DNA of 64,000 nt from Pseudomonas fluorescens NCIMB 11764 (GTDB lineage: Bacteria > Pseudomonadota > Gammaproteobacteria > Pseudomonadales > Pseudomonadaceae). Location of the stretch: contig NZ_CP010945.1 of NCBI RefSeq assembly GCF_000293885.2, forward strand, positions 3,678,001 through 3,742,000. Reading direction: 5' to 3'. This document shows, piece after piece, positions 1 through 8,200 of the stretch. Position 1 is the first letter of the stretch, and every line of letters starts with the position of its first letter. Position numbers and translations under genes: made by a program. The notes beneath the pieces are model-generated. The model searched no databases, was not told where the DNA came from, and was given only the letters and a program-made list of their open reading frames with translations.

Positions 1-298
1 TTCTGCGGACCAACTGGCGGCTTTCCCGCAAAACCGCGAACAAACGATCCCGGCCAACATGGAGCTCCTGTTGCTCACGCTGCTCATGCATCATCGAATG
101 CAGCTTGCGAGTGCCGATGCACGGTTGGCGAACACGGACCTTCTCTACAAACGTTATGAGCTGCTGATCCTGGTCGGCCCGAGCCCTGTAGACCCGGTTG
201 CGTTTGTAATAGGCCTGACGGCTTATTCCCATAAATTGGCAAGCCCTGCTGACACTCAGGGTTTGGGTTTGCGCAACGACTTGCCGGGTCGCTTTTTT
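1..298 (-). CDS. IS3-family transposase OrfB, partial (DDE integrase, N-terminal part)
   Basis: The reading frame opens after the slippery A6G at 292-298 and continues to the window edge. It encodes an HTH_21-type N-terminus (QFMGISRQAYYKRNR) followed by VEKVRVRQPCIGTRKLHSMM and GRDRLFAVLRE, which is standard for IS3 OrfB upstream of the rve catalytic domain. The DDE residues lie outside the window. It is expected to be made mainly as an OrfAB fusion by -1 frameshifting. Confidence 0.82.
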
Positions 299-651
299 AC
301 GACAGATACGCCGTAGTCATTTTTCAGAACATCGACCACGGCTTCAAAGAATTGGGCTTTCTGAGTTGCCAGCGCCAGTTGTTCTTCGAGTTCTTTGATT
401 CTTTGCTCGGGAGTCAGTGGCAAGGTTGGCTCGTCCATAGGTCTGATCCTCTGGGAACGAATGGAGGCGCCTTGGCTCCAGTCCTGGCGACCATGTTTGC
501 GTAACCAAACCAGCACCGTCGACCGACCCTGAATCCCATAGCGCCGCTGAGCCTCTTTATAACTCAACTCGCCTTTTTCGACCTGGTGGACAACCGATAA
601 TTTAAAAGCCAGTGTGTAATCACGCTGACTGCGCTTCGTGCCCGTATCCAT
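256..651 (-). CDS. IS3-family transposase OrfA (helix-turn-helix protein)
   Basis: A protein of 131 residues. It binds the element's ends and helps the OrfAB transposase. The N-terminal part (YTLAFKLSVVHQVEKGELSY, then a YGI..RSTVLVWLRKHG helix) is the usual HTH_Tnp_1/InsE helix-turn-helix, and residues about 85-115 form a leucine-zipper-like coiled coil (LTPEQRIKELEEQLALATQ). Length fits the family. Near its 3' end the minus strand carries an A6G run in register for a -1 frameshift into orfB. It starts at ATG 651 after an AAGGTGCA leader. Confidence 0.88.
   Translation of the reverse strand: MDTGTKRSQRDYTLAFKLSVVHQVEKGELSYKEAQRRYGIQGRSTVLVWLRKHGRQDWSQGASIRSQRIRPMDEPTLPLTPEQRIKELEEQLALATQKAQFFEAVVDVLKNDYGVSVVKKRPGKSLRKPKP
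292..298 (-). promoter_or_regulatory. Programmed -1 frameshift site, A6G heptamer
   Basis: The minus strand reads GTC GTA AAA AAG CGA in the orfA frame. Slipping back one base gives AAA AAA GCG ACC, which enters the open orfB frame. A6G is the classic slippery heptamer of IS3-family elements, so the site and the frame logic agree. Confidence 0.8.
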
Positions 652-712
652 TGCACCTTCCTGAAAAGAAGTCAGAAGGTGTAAACCTTATTCAGGACGG
701 GACACCAGACAT

Positions 713-741
713 AAAAAAACCGCCTGGCAGGGCGGCTTTTT
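713..741. terminator. Bidirectional terminator-like hairpin beside the IS end
   Basis: CCGCC (720-724) pairs with GGCGG (731-735), with seven A before and five T after. It could terminate in either direction. It sits between the IS end and the antirepressor remnant. Confidence 0.5.
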
Positions 742-747
742 CAACAA

Positions 748-1449
748 CGTGTACAACACAGTGGAGCCATTAAGAACACGATCGTCGCTCCAGGCAATAC
801 GGTCACCATGTCGAGCCGGGAGATTGCTGATCTCACCGGCAAGCAGCATCAGCACGTCATGCGCGACACGAAACGCATGCTCGGCGACCTTGGTTTCGAT
901 GCGTCCACTTTTGGACGCATTTATCTCGATGGCCTGAACCGTCAGCAGACCGAGTACGTGCTGGGTCAGGATCTGGTCATCACGCTGCTTTCCGGGTACA
1001 GCGCGCCACTTCGATACCGTGTCGTGACACGTTTGCACGAACTAGAAAACGTGTCACGACAGGTTGTCACGATCCCGCAAATTCTTCCCGAGGCTCTGCG
1101 GTTCGCCGCCTTGCAACCCGAAGAGAATCTCCAGCTTCAGCAGGTCATCGCCAAGCAAGCGCCGAAAGGTCGAAGCACTGCAGCGCTTGGCCAAATCACA
1201 AGGCGACGTTTGCATCGCCACGGCCGCCCAGCTTCTCGGCATTCGCCCAACCAATCTATTCGCCTGGCTGAACCAGAACCGCTGGATTCATCGCCGTACC
1301 GCTCGTTCGAGCTGGGTTGCGTACCAACCGCGCCTGAACACCGGCTGGCTCAAGCACAAGCTGGTCAAGGTCGGCGGTGGGGAAGGGCAGGACATCAAGG
1401 TCGTCGAGCAAGTCATGGTCACCCGTTCGGGCATGGTCACGCTCGCTGA
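748..1449 (+). pseudogene. Phage antirepressor (Rha-like N-terminus, KilAC C-terminus), frameshifted
   Basis: Phage antirepressors relieve lysogenic repression; this one is broken. The first part has the Rha-like start (NTIVAPGNTVTMSSREIADL, then TGKQHQHVMRDTKRMLGDLG) and ends near residue QVIAKQAPK. The KilAC/ANT domain continues in the next frame (KVEALQRLAKSQGDVCIATA, then AQLLGIRPTNLFAWLNQNRW). The break is a GG at 1168-1169 in CCGAAAGGTCGAAGC: with one G the frame would read APKVEAL. No convincing start lies upstream of the homology (in-frame ATG only at 808), and the end beyond about 1449 is not recognisable. This looks like a prophage remnant, although a single-base change could also be a sequencing error. 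Confidence 0.75.
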
Positions 1450-1631
1450 TCCGAGCAGCCCGCACCCGACATTTCGGCTTGCAGTTCATGGGCGTGATGG
1501 GCGTCTTGCGCAATCTCGCAGGCTGGCTGTTTCGACGTCACTGACAAGGTATAGGTATACCCGGCCCAGGCCACAAGCATGGCGAGAACAAGCGCGATTA
1601 CCACCGTCGTTGTCAGTGTTCTGCTGAACAC
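1437..1631 (-). CDS. Small membrane-anchored protein, unknown function
   Basis: A protein of 64 residues with a GTG start at 1631. Residues about 7-30 (LTTTVVIALVLAMLVAWAGY) form one clear hydrophobic segment, signal anchor or signal peptide, followed by a polar tail with Cys and His (KQPACEIAQDAHHAHE). The ribosome binding site is weak. The 3' end touches the antirepressor remnant, so the protein may be truncated. It is read divergently from the metal regulator at 1735, which makes a link to metal stress possible but unproven. Confidence 0.4.
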   Translation of the reverse strand: MFSRTLTTTVVIALVLAMLVAWAGYTYTLSVTSKQPACEIAQDAHHAHELQAEMSGAGCSDQRA

Positions 1632-1680
1632 GGCATTCGGGTTTCAATTCGTTTTATAGGGCTTTCCTTCGTTTGACCAG

Positions 1681-1697
1681 ATCCCCCTAGGGGGGAT
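1681..1697. promoter_or_regulatory. Predicted CsoR/RcnR-type operator
   Basis: ATCCCCCTAGGGGGGAT contains a perfect 12-bp palindrome CCCCCTAGGGGG flanked by AT and AT. G/C-tract inverted repeats of this kind are the known targets of the CsoR/RcnR family. It lies 38 bp before the regulator's start codon, in the place expected for autorepression. Confidence 0.7.
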
Positions 1698-1734
1698 AGG
1701 ATGCCAGCGTAATTTGAGGCCTGAGGCTCAAGTC

Positions 1735-2034
1735 ATGAGTGAGCACGATCACGAACACAACCATCCCCACACTCACCAAAGTCATGAGGCGATCATCAAA
1801 CGCCTCAAACGGGCGGACGGCCATTTACGCGGCATCATCACCATGATCGAAGAGGGTCGTCAGTGCGTGGACATCGCCCAGCAGCTGCATGCAGTTGAAA
1901 AAGCGGTATGCCAAGCCAAGCGCACACTCATTCAGGATCACATCGATCACTGCCTGGAGGACACCGTCTCGGCATTGAACAATGGCGAGCGCGCGCCACT
2001 GGAAGCCTTCAAGCAAATCACCAAGTACCTCTAG
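1735..2034 (+). CDS. CsoR/RcnR-family metal-responsive repressor
   Basis: A protein of 99 residues from ATG 1735, with TGAGG upstream; a longer TTG start at 1714 is less likely. The family (DUF156/Trns_repr_metal) forms all-helical tetramers that release DNA on binding metal. The N-terminus is His-rich (MSEHDHEHNHPHTHQSH). The ligand fingerprint is Cys44, His69, Cys73 (spacing +25, +29), which matches CsoR and the Ni sensor InrS rather than the C-H-H set of E. coli RcnR. The downstream exporter begins 7 bp after the stop, so the two form one operon behind the C5/G5 palindrome. From context it senses Ni or Co; the ligand set leaves Cu possible. Confidence 0.85.
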   Translation: MSEHDHEHNHPHTHQSHEAIIKRLKRADGHLRGIITMIEEGRQCVDIAQQLHAVEKAVCQAKRTLIQDHIDHCLEDTVSALNNGERAPLEAFKQITKYL

Positions 2035-2041
2035 GTCTGAC

Positions 2042-3178
2042 ATGCCCAACTTTGCTGAACTCTTGCAACAGGGCGGTTCACACGCCTGGCTGTATTTCCC
2101 GAGCGCCATCCTGCTCGGTGCTTTGCATGGCCTGGAACCGGGCCATTCAAAAACCATGATGGCGGCCTTCATCGTCGCCATCCGGGGCTCGGTCAAACAG
2201 GCCGTTTTATTGGGTTTGGCCGCGACGCTGTCGCACACCGCAGTGGTGTGGTTGGTCGCCATCGGTGGCATGTACCTGGGCAAAGGCCTGGATGCTCAAA
2301 CCACTGAGCCTTACTTCCAGCTTGCGTCTTCCGCGCTGATCATTGTGATTGCATTTTGGATGCTGTGGCGTACCTGGCGTGGCGAGCAGATGTTCAAGTT
2401 CGAGCAAGAGGATGATCACCATCACGGCGAGCATGACCATGGTCATCACGATGAAACCCATCGCATCGATACCGGCCATGGCCACATCGAACTGTCGATC
2501 TTTGAAGAGGGCATGCCACCGCACTGGCGCTTGAAGGCATTGACCGGGCATGCGTGGCTTGCTTCAGACGTTCGTCTGACCACTACCCGTCCAGACGGCA
2601 GCACTCAAACGTTTTCATTCGTCGAGCGCGAAGGTTTCCTGGAGTCGGCGGTCGATATTCCAGAGCCTCATGAGTTCAGTGCGCGGTTGAGTCTTGGGCA
2701 TGCAGGTCACTCCCATGATTACGACCTGGAGTACCAGGAGCATGATCACGGGCACGCGCATTCCGAACTGGAAGGCCTGGAGCTGTCGATTGATGGCTAT
2801 CAGGATGCGCATGAACGTGCTCATGCCAACGATATCCGTAAACGCTTCACCAACCGCGAAGTCACCACCGGCCAAATCGTCATGTTCGGTCTGACGGGTG
2901 GCCTGATTCCGTGTCCGGCGGCCATCACCGTGCTGTTGCTATGCCTTCAGGTTAAAGAGGTGGCACTGGGAGGCATGCTCGTCTTGTGCTTCAGCATCGG
3001 TTTGGCGATCACCTTGGTCACTGTCGGTGCTGCGGCAGCTATTGGTGCTAAACAGGCTTCCAACCGTTGGCCGTGGTTGGGCACCGTGGCTCGTCGTGCA
3101 CCTTACCTGTCCAGCGTACTGATCATCGGTGTTGGCCTTTACGTGGGCGTTCATGGCTGGATTGGCCTGAACGCATAA
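2042..3178 (+). CDS. rcnA: RcnA-like nickel/cobalt efflux protein
   Basis: A protein of 378 residues from ATG 2042, 7 bp after the regulator. NicO/RcnA proteins export Ni2+ and Co2+ across the inner membrane. The first block has membrane segments and the family motif LLGALHGLEPGHSKTMMAAF, then a long hydrophilic loop rich in His (DDHHHGEHDHGHHDETH and EHDHGHAHSE), then a second membrane block with GLTGGLIPCPAAITVLLLCL. The loop between residues about 125 and 280 is longer than in E. coli RcnA and contains a separate folded-looking stretch (RLKALTGHAWLASDVRLTTT). An upstream start at 1982 would overlap the regulator and is rejected. Confidence 0.9.
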   Translation: MPNFAELLQQGGSHAWLYFPSAILLGALHGLEPGHSKTMMAAFIVAIRGSVKQAVLLGLAATLSHTAVVWLVAIGGMYLGKGLDAQTTEPYFQLASSALIIVIAFWMLWRTWRGEQMFKFEQEDDHHHGEHDHGHHDETHRIDTGHGHIELSIFEEGMPPHWRLKALTGHAWLASDVRLTTTRPDGSTQTFSFVEREGFLESAVDIPEPHEFSARLSLGHAGHSHDYDLEYQEHDHGHAHSELEGLELSIDGYQDAHERAHANDIRKRFTNREVTTGQIVMFGLTGGLIPCPAAITVLLLCLQVKEVALGGMLVLCFSIGLAITLVTVGAAAAIGAKQASNRWPWLGTVARRAPYLSSVLIIGVGLYVGVHGWIGLNA

Positions 3179-3239
3179 GGTGACGCGTGGGTGTTTGAAC
3201 GCTCCAGCTACCTGGGGCTGTTCCTGGCGCTCCATTGAG

Positions 3240-3600
3240 CGATTGCTGCGCTCGTGACAACACGGCATTGAGCATTGCCCCACCAGCATTGGTGTTGATC
3301 TCAATCAGGCCGAAATTGTTCTCAGTGACATGAAAGTCATCCCCAAAGAACACTCCCTTGATCCCACCCGGATCATGTCGTGCGATAGCAGGAGAGTGAG
3401 CCAGCACTTCCTCACGGTAAGCTCGGAGTGAAACAACTGCTTCGACCGCGCGCACTACCTGCGCCATACGATGCAGGTGGGCCGGTGCGATGAAGACTGG
3501 ATGGGCTGCGAATAGATGAGGGCAGCGTTGCTGCGCAAGCTCAAACAAACCTGGCTGCCCGAGAGCGTCGACTCCAGAGTTTCGTAGAGGACGTCTTTAT
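3240..3600 (-). pseudogene. Remnant of a conserved ATP-grasp-like gene, both ends lost
   Basis: The minus strand encodes PLRNSGVDALGQPGLFELAQ, RCPHLFAAHPVFIAPAHLHR, and later GIKGVFFGDDFHVTENNFG and LIEINTNAGGAMLNAVLSRA. This resembles the N-terminal region of a conserved Pseudomonas protein of about 400 residues that I associate with glutathione-synthetase-like ATP-grasp enzymes; the assignment is from memory. A stop lies just before the homology at about 3600, and the sequence loses similarity after AQQS near 3240. The region 3600-3760 holds no gene I can support. Confidence 0.45.
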
Positions 3601-3760
3601 CAAGGCTGATGCAAAAGCACTGGCTGTTGAGGGTTTCTATAGGCACCCTCGCCAGAGCTGCCGCAGCGGCTGCCGTCGAAAGAAACGCCGCGTCATTGTC
3701 GGAGAAGGGCAGTCAGGTCTCTCACCACCGAGTCTGGTTGGGTGTGCAGAGGCCTTTGTC

Positions 3761-3997
3761 TCAAGCGCTGAGCCATTCTTCAACCTTCTCACGGCTCGGG
3801 ATGCCCCCTGAGTGAACGACTTTTCCATCAATCACGACGCTGGGCGTGGACATCACTCCGTAGCCGACGATCTGTTGCATGTCTTCGATTTTTTCCAGCT
3901 TAACGGGGACGCCTTTCGCACTCGCCACCTGTTCGATGATGGCTACTGTCGATTTACATTTTGCACAACCGGTGCCCAGAACCTTGATGTCTTTCAT
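3761..3997 (-). CDS. Small thioredoxin-fold protein with CxxC
   Basis: A protein of 78 residues (ATG 3997). The start MKDIKVLGTGCAKCKSTV puts a redox or metal-binding Cys11-x-x-Cys14 right after the first strand, and STPSVVIDGKVVHSG is the cis-Pro region, so it is a minimal thioredoxin/glutaredoxin fold. Proteins of this type commonly sit next to DUF318/ArsP permeases, as here (19 bp downstream), and probably deliver a reduced metalloid or act as a redox partner. It has no signal peptide, so it is cytoplasmic. Confidence 0.85.
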   Translation of the reverse strand: MKDIKVLGTGCAKCKSTVAIIEQVASAKGVPVKLEKIEDMQQIVGYGVMSTPSVVIDGKVVHSGGIPSREKVEEWLSA

Positions 3998-4016
3998 AAA
4001 AACCTCGGTAGGTGGA

Positions 4017-5054
4017 TTACAAAGCGAAGTTGAAGACGTAACCAACGATCAGAATGCCGACGGCGACGACCCCAATGAAGGTGGCTATCAGGCGCACTTT
4101 CAACACCTTGCGCAAGATCACCATTTCCGGAAGGGATAGAGCGATGACACTCATCATAAAGGCCAGCACAGTGCCCAGCGCTGCGCCCTTTGCGAGCAGT
4201 GCCTGCACAATGGGGATGATGCCTGCCGCATTGGTATACATGGGGATGCCGATAAGAACCGCGAGCGGAACTGACCACCAGGCTTCCTTGCCCATGAAGC
4301 TGGCCATGAAATCCTCAGGCACATACCCGTGAATGCCTGCGCCAATGGCAATACCGGCAAGGATGTAAGGCCACACTTTTCCGACGATTTCACGCACGCT
4401 GCTGAACCCGGCATTTATCCGCTCATACAGCGGCATACTCGTGTCCCCGGCGGTTGCCTGGATCTTGGGCATATCACGGACCCAGTCTTCCAGATAGGCC
4501 TCCATTTTCAGACGCCCAATGACCCAGCCGGCAACAATCGCAATAAACAACCCCAGGCTGAGGTACAGCAATGCAACTTTCCAGCCGAACAGGCCAAGCA
4601 ACAGTGTCAGCGCTACCTCGTTCACCATGGGTGCAGAAATGAGGAATGAGAAAGTCACCCCCAGGGGTACTCCAGCTTGAACAAAACCTATAAACAGAGG
4701 AACGGCTGAGCACGAGCAAAATGGGGTAAACACACCGAGAGTGGCCGCCATGACATTGGCCATGCCCTCGCTTCGCCCTGCCAACATTGCGCGGGTGCGT
4801 TCAGGCGTGAAGTGGGAATTGATCATGCCCATCAAGAACACGATGCCGGTCAACAGCATCAGCACCTTGGGCGTGTCGTAGAAAAAAAACTGTAAGGCAC
4901 CTCCCAAGTGGCTGTTGCGATCAACAGGAAGCGCTGCGACCACAGCCTCTGAAACAGGTATCAGGGCTTCATACAATCCGAACCAGACAAGCGCTGCTAC
5001 CGCTAAAAACAGGCGGGGATTGCGCTCCGGCCAGCGCATGATCGTTTCATTCAT
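4017..5054 (-). CDS. ArsP-like permease (DUF318 / SO_0444 family)
   Basis: A protein of 345 residues from ATG 5054, with AGGAG eight bases upstream. It has about eight to ten membrane segments. The motif GVFTPFCSCSAVPLFIGFVQ contains the paired cysteines that in ArsP bind trivalent organoarsenicals, and FSFLISAPMVNEVALTLLLG follows. Family members export methylarsenite and aromatic arsenicals, while relatives are named Cu/Zn efflux proteins, so the substrate is inferred from the flanking arsO. The upstream arsO ends at 5081, so the two are one transcript. A GTG at 5081 in frame is a less likely start. Confidence 0.82.
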   Translation of the reverse strand: MNETIMRWPERNPRLFLAVAALVWFGLYEALIPVSEAVVAALPVDRNSHLGGALQFFFYDTPKVLMLLTGIVFLMGMINSHFTPERTRAMLAGRSEGMANVMAATLGVFTPFCSCSAVPLFIGFVQAGVPLGVTFSFLISAPMVNEVALTLLLGLFGWKVALLYLSLGLFIAIVAGWVIGRLKMEAYLEDWVRDMPKIQATAGDTSMPLYERINAGFSSVREIVGKVWPYILAGIAIGAGIHGYVPEDFMASFMGKEAWWSVPLAVLIGIPMYTNAAGIIPIVQALLAKGAALGTVLAFMMSVIALSLPEMVILRKVLKVRLIATFIGVVAVGILIVGYVFNFAL

Positions 5055-5080
5055 GTCCTCTACTCCTGGGATGTAGGGCA

Positions 5081-6160
5081 CTAGGCCACGGACGGATCGC
5101 CAAGATAGGTCGCGATCTCATTGACTGTGCTGCGTGCTGTGCGCGTTACACCGATCAGTGTGGCGGAAGCCGAACCTGTCCACTCGCCATAGCCCACCAG
5201 CCATAGTCTTGGTTCCTGGATCGAGTGAGTGCCGTCCACCTCAACACGACCTTCAGTGTCGATCACCCCCAACGAATCAAGATGCTGAAGTGCGGGCCTG
5301 AACCCGGTACACCAGATCACCACATCCACTGCGGATTCAGATCCATCGGCCCACATCACACCATCGCGAGTGAAGCGTGCAAAGGGGCGTACAGACTTGA
5401 GAGCATCACGCTCACGGGCTTCTGCAACTGGTGGCACCATGACAATGTCCCCCAACCCGCCGACGGGCTGGTCAATGACACGCCCCTCCTGCTGGGCCTT
5501 CAAGCGCTGGGTGGCGCGCTCGAACAGTACTCGTCCATCCACTTCGTCAGGCAAAAACACCGGTTCGACAGGGGTTACCCAAGTGGTCTCGGCGACCTTG
5601 GATACTTCTGCCAAAATCTGCGCTCCTGAATTGCCGCCACCCACCACCAAAACCTTCTTGCCAGCAAAGGCTTGTGCATCGACATAGTTCGCGGAATGCA
5701 ATTGCCGACCGGCGAACAACTCGGCATCAGGGTAGTGAGGGATATACGGATTGCTCCAGGTGCCGGTGGCGCTGATTACAACCTTGGCATCCCAATACTT
5801 GCCGTCAGAACGTACTCGCAAGCCAGACTCTAAGCGTTCCACAGAAACGACCCGAACCGGGCGCTCCACCGGAAACTGGTAGCGCTGCTCATATTGGTTG
5901 AGATAGTCGATTACATGATTTCGCGTTGGATAGCCTTCTTGGGCGGGCGGCATCATCCAGCCTGGTATCGAACTCCAGGTGGCCGGAGAGAACAAGCGCA
6001 GCGAATTCCAGCCATGCCGCCAGGCACCACCGGGCTCTTCCTCTGCGTCGAGGATAACGAACGAAAGTTGAGTTCGGCGCAGGAAATACGCTACCGCCAA
6101 GGCTGACTGCCCCCCACCGATAATCACTACATCTCGTTGGTCACTGGGCGAAAGAGTCAT
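5081..6160 (-). CDS. arsO: ArsO-type flavin monooxygenase
   Basis: A protein of 359 residues. The N-terminal FAD-binding motif is [19 protein letters not shown] and a second, NADPH-binding Rossmann motif is [19 protein letters not shown] at about 168-186; the ATGTWS region and the late [11 protein letters not shown] are typical of this single-component monooxygenase family. ArsO proteins are found in ars operons, and their exact reaction is not well established. It is first in a minus-strand operon with an ArsP-like permease and a thioredoxin-like protein. A short diverged copy of its N-terminal region lies at 14384-14421. Confidence 0.85.
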   Translation of the reverse strand: MTLSPSDQRDVVIIGGGQSALAVAYFLRRTQLSFVILDAEEEPGGAWRHGWNSLRLFSPATWSSIPGWMMPPAQEGYPTRNHVIDYLNQYEQRYQFPVERPVRVVSVERLESGLRVRSDGKYWDAKVVISATGTWSNPYIPHYPDAELFAGRQLHSANYVDAQAFAGKKVLVVGGGNSGAQILAEVSKVAETTWVTPVEPVFLPDEVDGRVLFERATQRLKAQQEGRVIDQPVGGLGDIVMVPPVAEARERDALKSVRPFARFTRDGVMWADGSESAVDVVIWCTGFRPALQHLDSLGVIDTEGRVEVDGTHSIQEPRLWLVGYGEWTGSASATLIGVTRTARSTVNEIATYLGDPSVA

Positions 6161-6292
6161 GGGAAAAACCTTGAGTCGATGCTGGGGCGGTAGCCAGTAT
6201 AGCGACCCAGGTTTGAACCCAACTGATCTAGCTCATAGGTTGAGGATTCTGTGTGGCCGACGGAAATAGGCCGAGGTGCTGAAAAAAGCATT

Positions 6293-6592
6293 TTAGAGCA
6301 GGTTTGACTGCCAGGATTTATTCATCATTTTCATGCCCTCTTGCATAGCGGCTTGCCGTTCGGCTGGCGTCTTCGCAGCGGCGGCTTTGTCATGAGCGGC
6401 CTGCATTTTCTGCATTTTCTGCATTTTCTGCATTTGCTCGCTCATCGCTTTATTCATCGCCGACTCGGACGGTGCGCTGGCAGCCGTTGCGCTGGCAGGT
6501 GCGTCGGCTGGGTGATGCTCATCTTCGGCAGAAGCCATGAAGACGCTGCTGGCCAAAATGGCGGCAAGAACCAGTTTCAATTGTGTTTGCAT
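6293..6592 (-). CDS. Small exported protein with QKM repeats
   Basis: A protein of 99 residues with a signal peptide (QTQLKLVLAAILASSVFMAS|AEDE). The mature part is Ala/Ser-rich, then has a Met- and Lys-rich helix containing three QKM repeats and ends with AAMQEGMKMMNKSWQ. Met/His-rich secreted proteins are often induced by copper or silver, and HH occurs near the mature N-terminus, but no function is known. The repeats are encoded by perfect 9-bp DNA repeats at 6401-6436. Confidence 0.65.
   Translation of the reverse strand: MQTQLKLVLAAILASSVFMASAEDEHHPADAPASATAASAPSESAMNKAMSEQMQKMQKMQKMQAAHDKAAAAKTPAERQAAMQEGMKMMNKSWQSNLL
6401..6436 (-). repeat. 9-bp tandem repeat inside a coding region
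   Basis: On the plus strand CTGCATTTT occurs three times, followed by CTGCATTTG. The repeats encode the Gln-Lys-Met units of the small exported protein. Because the unit is a multiple of three, copy-number change would alter length without breaking the frame. Confidence 0.85.
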
Positions 6593-6661
6593 GGTGAACT
6601 CCGGGTATTTAGAGATAGGTAGGAACTACTAAGCCGCGCCGAATCGGCGCAATGAAGCAGA

Positions 6662-6680
6662 GCGGCCACGGTGTGGCCGC
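6662..6680. other. Strong hairpin between two small exported or membrane protein genes
   Basis: GCGGCCAC (6662-6669), a GGT loop and GTGGCCGC (6673-6680) form an 8-bp perfect stem. There is no T run on either side, so it is not a standard terminator; it may stabilise or process the shared transcript. Confidence 0.45.
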
Positions 6681-6693
6681 CCTGAAAGGCGAA

Positions 6694-7089
6694 TTAATCG
6701 TTGAAGCGGACGAATATAAGGCGGGCGGGTGGCCCCGATGGAGCGGGGCGCTTCAGTGCGAGTGCAGCGAAGATTATTGTTTGAGCGGAGTTAAGCAGCA
6801 TCATCGCAGGTAGCAGCAACGCAAGCGCTAAACTGGCGAGATCCAGTGTCGGTATCTGCGATGTGGGACTGATCGCCTTTGCTGCATCGGCACAATGCTT
6901 AAGACAGCCGCTGGCATGCAGCGCATGTTCATCCACCTGTTGCAGCGTGGAAGGCGTCTCGTGCGTTGAACTCAGGCTGTGCTGCGGCTGCACCAGGCAG
7001 CCGTGAAATACCGTCACGATCACAGCCAACACCCACACCCCTAGGGTGAGTCGCAAAAGATTGCGGTAGTGATGACGGAACCAATACAT
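6694..7089 (-). CDS. Small membrane protein with Cys/His-containing loop
   Basis: A protein of 131 residues from ATG 7089, preceded by GGAG seven bases upstream; the GTG at 7101 lies in that ribosome binding site and is rejected. One membrane segment near the N-terminus (TLGVWVLAVIVTVFHGCL), a periplasmic loop with HASGCLKHC, and a second hydrophobic stretch (LASLALALLLPAMMLL). The loop looks able to bind soft metal. The layout resembles the small proteins listed as copper-resistance-associated in Pseudomonas, but I cannot name a family. Confidence 0.6.
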   Translation of the reverse strand: MYWFRHHYRNLLRLTLGVWVLAVIVTVFHGCLVQPQHSLSSTHETPSTLQQVDEHALHASGCLKHCADAAKAISPTSQIPTLDLASLALALLLPAMMLLNSAQTIIFAALALKRPAPSGPPARLIFVRFND

Positions 7090-7101
7090 GACGTGCTCCA
7101 C

Positions 7102-7429
7102 GGGCTTGTTAGTCCCTCATAGTTCCAGTGTAGACATCCAGGCAGTCGCAGAGTTGACTTCAATCAGGTAAGTGGTTTTTCGGTAGGCTTGGGCAGCAAG
7201 GCTGTTGCTCGGCAAGCAGGTGTTGCTGTGGTCATGATTCGGTGAGTGCATTCCCTCCGAGTCGATTTATCTCGGCAAAATTAAACTCAGCTTTCTTGGA
7301 TACAGGCCGTCCTCGCCGGCTGTTCGGTCGCACGTAGTTTCTGGAAAGGCTGAGCAAGAGGGGGGCGCAGATCGGCAAGAACCAACAACCTCCAAGCCCT
7401 CCGTTTGCGTTTCGAGAGCGTGCGCCTTA
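7102..7429. other. Intergenic stretch, no gene seen
   Basis: About 330 bases between the small membrane protein and the VIT transporter. I see no ORF with a ribosome binding site, no strong hairpin and no repeat. Confidence 0.6.
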
Positions 7430-8131
7430 CTAAACCACTGCTCCGAACAGCGATCCCACCAGCGCCGTCATGCCCATGGCCAGCGCACCCCAGAGGGTCA
7501 CCCGCCAGGCTCCGGTCATGACCTTGGCCCCGCCGGCCCTGGCAGCAATGGCACCCAATATCCCGAGAAACACCAATGACATGCCCGATATCCAGGGCAC
7601 CACGCTGTGCTCCGGAGCAACAAGCGTCACCGCCAGTGGCAATGCGGCGCCCACCACAAAGCTGGCGGCCGAGGCGAGGGCGGCCTGCAAGGGTTTGGCG
7701 GTGAGGGTGGCGCTGATGCCCAGTTCGTCCCGGGCGTGAGAGCCCAGCGCGTCGTGGGCCATCAATTGATCGGCCACCTGATGCGCCAGTTCAGGTGACA
7801 CGCCGCGATGCATATAGATGTTCGCAAGTTCAAGGTGTTCGGCTTTCGGGTCGCTTGCCAATTCTGCCCGTTCGCGGGACAGATCGGCCCGCTCGGTATC
7901 GGCCTGGGAGTGCACGGAAATGTACTCGCCAGCGGCCATGGACATGGCCCCGGCCATCAACCCCGCCATTCCTGTGACCAGCAACGTGGCATGGCTGGCG
8001 TTGGCGGCAGCGACGCCGATCAGCAGGCTGGCGGTAGAGACAATCCCATCGTTGGCACCCAGGACAGCGGCGCGCAGCCAGCCGATACGATCGCTTCTGT
8101 GTGCCTCGGTGTGCCTGTGCATGAATTTCAT
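7430..8131 (-). CDS. VIT/CCC1-family Fe(II)/Mn(II) transporter
   Basis: A protein of 233 residues. VIT/nodulin-21 proteins move Fe2+ or Mn2+ out of the cytoplasm. The first segment has GWLRAAVLGANDGIVSTASL, then GLMAGAMSMAAGEYISVHSQ, a cytosolic acidic helical domain rich in Glu (residues about 75-140) that binds metal in the plant homologue, and two or three C-terminal membrane segments ending at GSLFGAVV. Length fits the bacterial family. It stands alone, 70 bp from apbE on the same strand. Confidence 0.88.
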   Translation of the reverse strand: MKFMHRHTEAHRSDRIGWLRAAVLGANDGIVSTASLLIGVAAANASHATLLVTGMAGLMAGAMSMAAGEYISVHSQADTERADLSRERAELASDPKAEHLELANIYMHRGVSPELAHQVADQLMAHDALGSHARDELGISATLTAKPLQAALASAASFVVGAALPLAVTLVAPEHSVVPWISGMSLVFLGILGAIAARAGGAKVMTGAWRVTLWGALAMGMTALVGSLFGAVV

Positions 8132-8200
8132 TGTTTAAAGGGATTCCCTGTCATTAGGCGGTCCACGTCGGACGGGTTCCGAGCGGGCCGGCAATCGGCG

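Larger units (their letters stand above)
1..711 (-). mobile_element. IS3-family insertion sequence, cut by the window edge
   Basis: On the minus strand an IS3-type orfA is followed by an orfB that runs off the left edge. Upstream of orfA the minus strand reads TGTCTGGTGTCCCGTCC from about position 711, which starts with TG as IS3-family terminal repeats do; I take this as the outer end. The other end is outside the window, so the terminal repeat and target duplication cannot be checked. A hairpin flanked by A and T runs lies immediately outside. Confidence 0.75.
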
